Below, piece by piece: positions 16,390 through 21,353 of a stretch of 21,353 nucleotides of DNA. The position numbers were made by a program, and so were the translations under genes. The notes under the pieces were generated by a model. The model saw only the letters and a program-made list of their open reading frames with translations. It did no database searches and was not told the DNA's origin. This DNA comes from Chara braunii (Eukaryota > Streptophyta > Charophyceae > Charales > Characeae), in contig BFEA01000079.1 in the NCBI GenBank assembly GCA_003427395.1, positions 1,524,992 to 1,546,344 of the forward strand, written 5' to 3'. Numbering within the stretch: position 1 is the stretch's first letter; the number at the start of each line of letters is the position of its first letter.

Positions 16390-16593
16390 CCATTTCTACC
16401 GTGACCGAATAGAACGATACTTGAAATAAGATGCAAATGCGTTGTATTCGAATACAAACCATGTACTTTCCGATTGAATCTTGAAAAGAAAAAACTTTTA
16501 TATTCGAATAAAACATTTCCTTCAAGTTTTTTTTTTTTTTTTTTAGGTTAGCGTCTGCCCTTATGCTCCCTGACACACTTCATGCTGCAGATC

Positions 16594-16595
<2 letters not shown>
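16390..16595 (-). mobile_element. Dispersed repeat family R, copy 2 (inverted)
   Basis: On the minus strand it reads CTGCAGCATG, AAGGGCAGACGCTAACCTAA, a run of ~18 A (16530-16544 region), TATAAAAGTTTTTTC, GAAAGTACA and TTTGTATTCGAATACAACGC. It aligns with copy 1 at 14882-15060. The A-run is an insertion or expansion relative to copy 1. Confidence 0.8.
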
Positions 16596-16624
<29 letters not shown>

Positions 16625-16646
16625 ATATATATCACACACACACATT
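16593..16646. repeat. (GT)n/(AT)n/(CA)n simple sequence
   Basis: GT is followed by ATATAT and then CACACA, so the tract is a palindrome of dinucleotides around TATATATAT. Confidence 0.93.
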
Positions 16647-16840
16647 ATTGAAGTTATGCATAAGAAATATGACAAGCCACATTAACAGACAAACTACAGA
16701 CTGCACGCATGTGTCTTCACAGTAAGTTAATAAGATGTAAGAAGTATGTAGGGAAAAAGTGCATTTTGGGGGATGGGCTTGAAGAGGGGCATAAAGTGAC
16801 CATCACAAATTGAAAACGACTTCAAAACAAAAGGGGGAGA
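16647..16840. other. Short non-coding stretch
   Basis: Nothing is recognised. Confidence 0.4.
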
Positions 16841-16946
16841 GGGGCTGAGGTTGAGGCCATGAAATGAGAGTGCGCTTCGGGGGGGGGGGAACACCCATTA
16901 TGAGTGTTTGTGGGGATGAGGTCGAGGCCGTGAAATGAGAGTTCTG
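16841..16946. repeat. Partial tandem duplication, offset 71 bp
   Basis: TGAGGTTGAGGCCATGAAAT (16846) recurs as TGAGGTCGAGGCCGTGAAAT (16917). Both continue GAGAGT. A G-run at 16879-16889 lies between. Confidence 0.85.
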
Positions 16947-17141
16947 TTTTGTTAGAAAAAAACTTACAAAGTTACAATATGATTCAATTTTTTTTTTTTG
17001 TTATCCATTATTCATAAATTTTAAAATACTTGAGGTTTTTTTTTTTTAACTAACCTATGTTATTTTCTTAATTCACCTTTCACTACCCGCCTACCACTAC
17101 TAATGCTATATAGGGCCCCCCTGCGAGCATAACTACATCAC

Positions 17142-17580
17142 AATGAAGGGATTGCATGTTGGCCCATGTCCTAATACTTTAGGGTGCATAGTTGGGACCA
17201 CCGGTGGAAGGGCGCTAACAAAAGTAACAAAAGTGTTTAAGGCTAACACTATTCTACACATCATAAAAAATTCACTCACATACAAACTCGTACCCATGTT
17301 GGCTAAAGACCCTTTTAATACTGACCAGGGGGAACAAAACGACTCGTAATGAAGGGATTGCATCTTACCCCATGCCCTAGGGGGTTAAGGTACTGGAGGA
17401 CCCCACTACAATAAAATAGTTGCACCTCCTTTTTTTTTTTTTCTCCACCCCCATCAAGTAACACCAATGTCGAAGGCCAACATTCTCTCACACATCACGC
17501 GCAACCCACTGACACACACACTCGCACCCATGTTGGTTAAATACCCTACTAATACTGACTAGGGGGAGCAAGCCGACTAT
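17142..17580. repeat. Two-copy tandem duplication, unit ~206 bp
   Basis: AATGAAGGGATTGCAT at 17142 recurs at 17348. Both copies end with GGC.AACA, ACACATCA, CACTCACA-like words, ACTCG.ACCCATGTTGG, TAATACTGAC.AGGGGGA and a final CGAC. The second copy has an added T-run (17430-17442) and a C-rich patch. The copies are well diverged. Confidence 0.9.
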
Positions 17581-17614
17581 TTGAGTTGGTTAACACCAAG
17601 CATGCACCAAGTGG

Positions 17615-17690
17615 TTCGCCGGGGTTGAACCCATAATATCATGAATACCACTTGTGTGCCTAACTAACTGAGTTAGGCCGCTTGTTTTTT
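17615..17690 (-). mobile_element. tRNA-like SINE head on the minus strand, copy 5
   Basis: On the minus strand GCGGCCTAACTCAGTTAGTT is followed by AGGCACACAAGTGGTATTCA and TATGGGTTCAACCCCGGCG, matching the head of copies 2 and 4 (GCGGCCTA.CTCAGTTGGTA, AAGTGGCAT, TTGGGTTCAACCCC). It abuts the 206-bp duplication, which may be its body, because the usual landmarks GCCTCACGTACC and GCTACGGGGTT are absent. Confidence 0.75.
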
Positions 17691-18170
17691 TGTCTCTAAT
17701 TGATTGTTGATGTTTATGAGAGAGATATTTTTTTAATGTATAAAAAACTCATCCCTTGCAAAACATTATTGGTCTCAAACACATCTATAAGACTCATGCA
17801 TTCTATTAAGGTCGTCATGTGGTTGACTTGGTTTTCTATTGGTCCTGTTCCGCTTGATTTGGCTTGTGTGGATGACTTGGATTCACTTGACTCTATCAAG
17901 TTACTTATTTGGAACGACCAAACTTAGGTTGGCTTTGCTTACTTGGAAGTAGTGTGTTTGGAGTGGGTTTAAAGATGTGGGGTATCATGGATTTGAGATA
18001 GTTATCAAAAACGAAAGCAACAATGTGGGGGTATTATAACCAGCTCAATTGGTCTGCTATTTGTTCGATTATCTGATGTTGACCATTTTGAAAGGCTAAT
18101 TAGCCCAACCAAGCAGATTGTCACTTCCAACCTACAAAATGATAGTTGTAAGCTCGAAAAACGATAACCC
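17691..18170. other. Non-coding AT-moderate stretch
   Basis: No gene was recognised. CCAGCTCAATTGGTCTGC at 18042-18059 resembles a Pol III A box, but no B box follows at a tRNA-like distance. Confidence 0.4.
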
Positions 18171-18175
18171 CACTG

Positions 18176-18268
18176 TTTGTGTGTGTGTGTCTATATGTCT
18201 GTAAGACACAAATCAGTGAAAGAGTGTGTGTGAGAGTGAGTCAATAAGTGCATGTGTGTATATGTGTG

Positions 18269-18341
<73 letters not shown>
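18176..18341. repeat. GT-rich sequence leading into (GA)35
   Basis: GT words with interruptions run from 18176 to 18270, then GA dinucleotides run from 18271 to 18341 without interruption. Confidence 0.95.
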
Positions 18342-18342
<1 letters not shown>

Positions 18343-19060
18343 GTTTTATTGAGGCCAAGACGATAGATTTAAGTATGTTGGTATGTCTCTCTCTAACGCA
18401 ACCTCTTTACCCTAGTGTCTGTATATGTGTATGTAAGAGAGAGAGAGTTTCAATCAAAAATATCATAGTGTCAAAGTATGGCATTTGAGTAATGAATTGT
18501 TTTTAAACACATTTTTCGAAGATATGAATCTTAGCTAGATAACAATAAAATATTGTCTAGTTGGGATTGATATATTAGCTTGAAGAAGGTGAGGTGGGGG
18601 AGAAGGACAACTAACGTAGTGAGAGGACGGGTGACATCGTAGTGTAGAAGAGGATCGATGATTATAGAAGAACATGAACGTGGTATCATAAATAATTGGT
18701 TGCCGACAACCATACTTTTTAGTCTACAACATGTTTTAAAAACTATGACCATCATAAGGCAACGATTGTATGCGCGAGAAGCGAGAGACCACAAAGAAAA
18801 TTAAAAAAAAACAAGAACAAAATTCATGCATTTCATCACTATTTGAAAAACAAAAAGTCAATTTAAACGTTCGTTAATGATCAGTTCAAACATTATGAAT
18901 GGTTCCTCCCACCTGACACACTGGAATTATATCATTCATAATATCAGGTGAAACTCTCCACCAATATAGTGAGCCTTTTTATTTAAGAAAAAGAAAAACC
19001 ATATTCACACATACCGTGCACATTCACACGCGTGCCGCTAACGGTGTCTGGTGTACGTTT
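18342..19060. other. Non-coding AT-rich stretch with interleaved inverted repeats
   Basis: No gene was recognised. ATTATGAATG (18892) pairs with CATTCATAAT (18933), and CACCTGA (18910) pairs with TCAGGTG (18944). The two stems interleave, so a single strand could form either one of two hairpins or a pseudoknot. A second small (GA)n lies at 18437-18447. Confidence 0.5.
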
Positions 19061-19174
19061 TTATGTGTGTGACGCGCACGAGTGTGTGTAAGAAAGAGAG
19101 GCAAAGGCTACGTCAATCGCATGGGGCGCAAGAGAGAGAGAGAGAGAGAGAGAAAAAAAAAAAAAAAAAAAAAA
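19061..19174. repeat. GT-rich, (GA)n and poly(A) simple sequence
   Basis: Degenerate GT words (19063-19090) are followed by GA at 19131-19153 and ~20 A at 19153-19174. Confidence 0.93.
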
Positions 19175-19391
19175 GAGGACGGGGGTGTAAAGTAGCACAT
19201 ACATACACAAAGACACACAAAGAGGTGTCGTACACATGCTTTGTTTTTGAATTTAGTGTGGAATTCCTTTGAGATTCATGAGCCACGCATGGGTATCTGA
19301 CCTGTTCGCGCGCTCATGTGTGCGTGTGTATATTTTTGTGCGAGAGAAAAAAACTTTCAATATGTGTACGTGAGTGAGAGAGAAAAAGAGC
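19175..19391. other. GT/AC-flavoured non-coding spacer
   Basis: Decayed dinucleotide words only (CACATACATACACAAAG, GTGTGCGTGTGTATA). No gene was recognised. Confidence 0.4.
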
Positions 19392-19393
19392 AT

Positions 19394-19463
<70 letters not shown>

Positions 19464-19492
19464 ATGAGAGAAAGAGGGAGAGTAGCACACCT
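19392..19492. repeat. (GT)~34 then GA-rich microsatellite
   Basis: TATGTGTG starts the run. GT is almost perfect to 19461, followed by GAGAGAAAGAGGGAGAG. Confidence 0.96.
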
Positions 19493-19575
19493 CTCTCACT
19501 TTGTCACGTGCATGGGTGTGACAGGGACTTTCAACGTAGCAGTAGTCATACTAGAACAAAGAGCGTGCTCCATAG

Positions 19576-19625
19576 TATGTGTGTGAGCGTGTGTGTGCGT
19601 GTATGTATATACGTGTGTATATGTA

Positions 19626-19656
<31 letters not shown>

Positions 19657-19668
19657 GAGAGAGAGAGT
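19576..19668. repeat. GT-rich then (GA)n microsatellite
   Basis: GTGTGTGAGCGTG and GTATGTATATACGTG variants lead into a pure GT run and then GAGAGAGAGAGAG at 19653-19667. Confidence 0.95.
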
Positions 19669-20054
19669 CAAAGAAAAAACCCACGAAACTTTCCACCTTC
19701 AATATGAAGTCTAGTGGTACGATTTCCCGAAGTAAGGCTTAGCCTTCGACCCTTATTTTTAAAGACGCTTATAACTCCGGCTAAAGACTCCCATATGCCG
19801 ACTTTTATCATATTTTTTATCAAAATAAAAACTTTTGATTGAAAAGAGATTTTCAGTATAGAACATATAAACAACAACAAAATCTTAACTTTAGTTTATA
19901 TATATATATATATATACATTATTTTTTAATTTATTAGAATTATTTTCAATTTTAATTTTTATTTCCTTAATTTGTCAAATATATTATAAATCAAGACAAT
20001 ATAAATATAAAACAAAACATCAAATGGACGAACTTGTTCTATTTAAGTGTAATA
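19669..20054. other. AT-rich non-coding stretch
   Basis: No gene was recognised. GAAGTAAGGCTTAGCCTTCG at 19729-19748 holds a short palindrome (AAGGCTTAGCCTT). A (TA)n run lies at 19897-19914. The rest is A/T-rich. Confidence 0.45.
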
Positions 20055-20660
20055 TAGTTAAATATTATACTTGGGTGACCAGAGTGACCTGAGACCACTT
20101 GCCTGGCCGGCCCAAAAATAAAATAAAATAAAATAAAATTTCGGCTACCAGGCGGGCCACCCGGGTCCCGGGTCACCAGCCCGTGCAAGGACCAGAAAAG
20201 GGGCCCCCCCCCCCCCCAAAAAAAAAAACAAACAAACTATGTTATGCAAAACAATAAACTGAACAACTTTTGCCTTAGGGTCACATCAATTTTTTTTACC
20301 AAATTTAAAATAAAAAATAAAAAATAAAAAACTTTTATTTAAAATTTTATTTTTATTATTTTTTGGCCTGGTCGGGCAAGTGATCTCGAGCCACTCTGGT
20401 AGCCTATAATAGAATAAAATAAAAATAAATCATTTTTATTTAACATTTTATAAATAATTTTGATGCAACCCTGATACAAAACTTATTCAATTAATTTTTT
20501 TACATAACATTGTTTGTTTGTGTATTTTTTGCCAAATTTTTGCCTTTTTTTTTTTTTTTTTTTTTTTTGACTCTCCTTGGTCTTTGCACGGTCTAGCTGC
20601 CCGGGAAAACAAGGCGACCCTCGCGGCCCGACTGGTAGCCTAGTATTATACATAATTAAA
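20055..20660. mobile_element. Nested palindrome cluster: four copies of a ~60-bp GC-rich module
   Basis: Modules start with a GG.TACCAG-type word. Module 1 is at 20072 (GGGTGACCAGAGTGACC, CACTTGCCTGGCC) and module 2 at 20143 (GGCTACCAGGCGGGCC, CCGTGCAAGGACC), both on the plus strand. Module 1' at 20404-20364 (GGCTACCAGAGTGGCTCGAG, CACTTGCCCGACCAGGCC) and module 2' at 20639-20577 (GGCTACCAGTCGGGCC, ACCGTGCAAAGACC) are on the minus strand. Each pairs best with its partner, so two interleaved inverted repeats result, set in A/T-rich DNA with AAAATAAAAT repeats. A C/A run (20204-20228) and a T run (20547-20569) lie inside. It may be a compound foldback element. No ORF is present. Confidence 0.78.
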
Positions 20661-20819
20661 TATTATAATATTTAGTATATAACAGGTTAACTAGCGTTCG
20701 GTCGGGGCCAAACAAGGCGGTCGAAACACCAGACTTTCTTTTTCTTTTTTTTTCGGAGATGCATAATGGAGGTGTTGTTCTATAAGGTTCATATTAAGAA
20801 AAACAAAAAAAATTGGGAG
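20661..20819. other. Short AT-rich spacer
   Basis: GGTCGGGGCCAAACAAGGCG at 20700-20719 loosely recalls the modules to its left. Otherwise nothing is recognised. Confidence 0.4.
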
Positions 20820-21298
20820 GGGGGGCAAGTTGCCCGCCGAACGATTGGTGGGTTCAACCAATCATGAGTATGTGCGAGTGTGTGTGTGTATGTGTGTGTG
20901 CATGAGCGGGGGCGACCCGCCCCCCCCCCCCCCCAATCAATCAATTAATCAACAAAATGAAAATTCGCTTCCGTCGCACACGAGTGAGTGAGTGCGTATG
21001 AGTGAGTGTGTATGAGAGTGGGTGTGGTGGGGGGGGGAGTGGGGACGGGGGGGGGGGGGGGGGGGGGGAAGTGAGCGAGAGAAAGAAAAGAAGAAAAACA
21101 AAAAAAAAAAAAAAAAAAAAAAAATGCATTTTCGCCTCGTGCGTATGTGTATGTGTTTGTGTGCGTGTGTGTATGCAGTGTGTGATTGATTGTCGAGGGG
21201 CGGGGAGGGCGACCCCCCGCCACCAATCAATCAATCAATCAATCAACCAAAAAAAAGATTTAGAAAGAAAACAAATGCGTTTTCGCCTCACGCGCGCA

Positions 21299-21353
<55 letters not shown>
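20820..21353. repeat. Terminal GT-rich minisatellite with (AATC)n, poly(G) and poly(A) blocks
   Basis: A unit of GT-rich sequence, then GGGCGACC.CCCGCC, then (AATC)n, an A-rich block and TTTTCGCCTC recurs. GCGACCCGCC with AATCAATCAATT is at ~20912-20950. GCGACCCCCCGCCACC with (AATC)5 is at ~21209-21245. ATTCGCTTC/TTTTCGCCTC words lie at 20964, 21130 and 21281. The unit length varies (~150-170 bp between the last two TTTTCGCCTC words and more earlier). Poly(G) lies at 21031-21068, poly(A) at 21101-21124, and a GT run ends the window at 21353. Proline- and phenylalanine-rich minus-strand open frames here are composition artefacts. Confidence 0.82.

Noticed and set aside
18042-18059. A-box-like word CCAGCTCAATTGG
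   Set aside because: No B box follows. It may be a remnant of the SINE head, but it cannot be supported.
20073-20090. 5S rRNA-like GGGTGACC
   Set aside because: Only eight bases match, and the rest of the 5S rRNA is absent.
1-21353. Reverse transcriptase, transposase, viral or prokaryotic defence genes
   Set aside because: All longer frames were checked for familiar motifs (for example YXDD, DDE or HNH-like patterns), and none was convincing. All mobile elements seen here appear non-autonomous.

Overview
This window is nuclear DNA of a eukaryote, most likely of the green-plant lineage (Streptophyta), with a large, repeat-rich genome. Three things point there. A U6 snRNA fragment at 3761-3838 has the plant-type 3' end (GCATAAATCGAGAAATGG) and not the animal one. 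A tRNA-Pro-like sequence at 4615-4688 matches the plant-mitochondrial trnP pattern. A coding exon at 834-1361 encodes a coiled coil that resembles the N-terminal coiled coil of plant DUF1421/FLOE-type proteins. A charophyte alga with long introns, such as Chara, would fit, but that is a guess. Nothing here looks bacterial, and there is no operon-like gene packing.

Only two stretches look like real protein-coding sequence, and both are on the minus strand. Exon A (11421-10972) starts at a well-placed ATG, encodes 150 low-complexity Ser/Gly/Asp-rich residues and ends at GAG|GTAAGC. Exon B (1361-834) encodes 176 residues, starts after a possible AAG acceptor and ends at GAG|GTAAGG; its last 70 residues form the coiled coil. 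Both junctions are phase 0, so the two could be consecutive exons of one gene with an intron of about 9.6 kb. The rest of that gene would lie to the left of position 1. A 159-bp (CT)n tract (GA on the gene's sense strand) lies about 260 bp upstream of the candidate ATG.

From 1.4 to 10.9 kb, the presumed intron holds a series of unrelated two-copy tandem duplications (units of about 70-195 bp), a two-level 184-bp repeat, a degraded U6 retropseudogene, a 5'-truncated U6 copy, an organelle-like tRNA-Pro, a small foldback element with a perfect 70-bp duplication, and a hairpin with 35-nt arms at 10215-10327.

From about 12.4 kb to the end the DNA becomes AT-richer and is packed with repeats. They include a tRNA-headed SINE-like family (four copies or fragments), a second dispersed family in two inverted copies, a 193-bp foldback, more two-copy duplications, a nested palindrome cluster at 20.06-20.65 kb, many (GT)n(GA)n compound microsatellites of one polarity, and a terminal minisatellite. 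No reverse transcriptase, transposase, CRISPR array or prokaryotic defence gene could be recognised.
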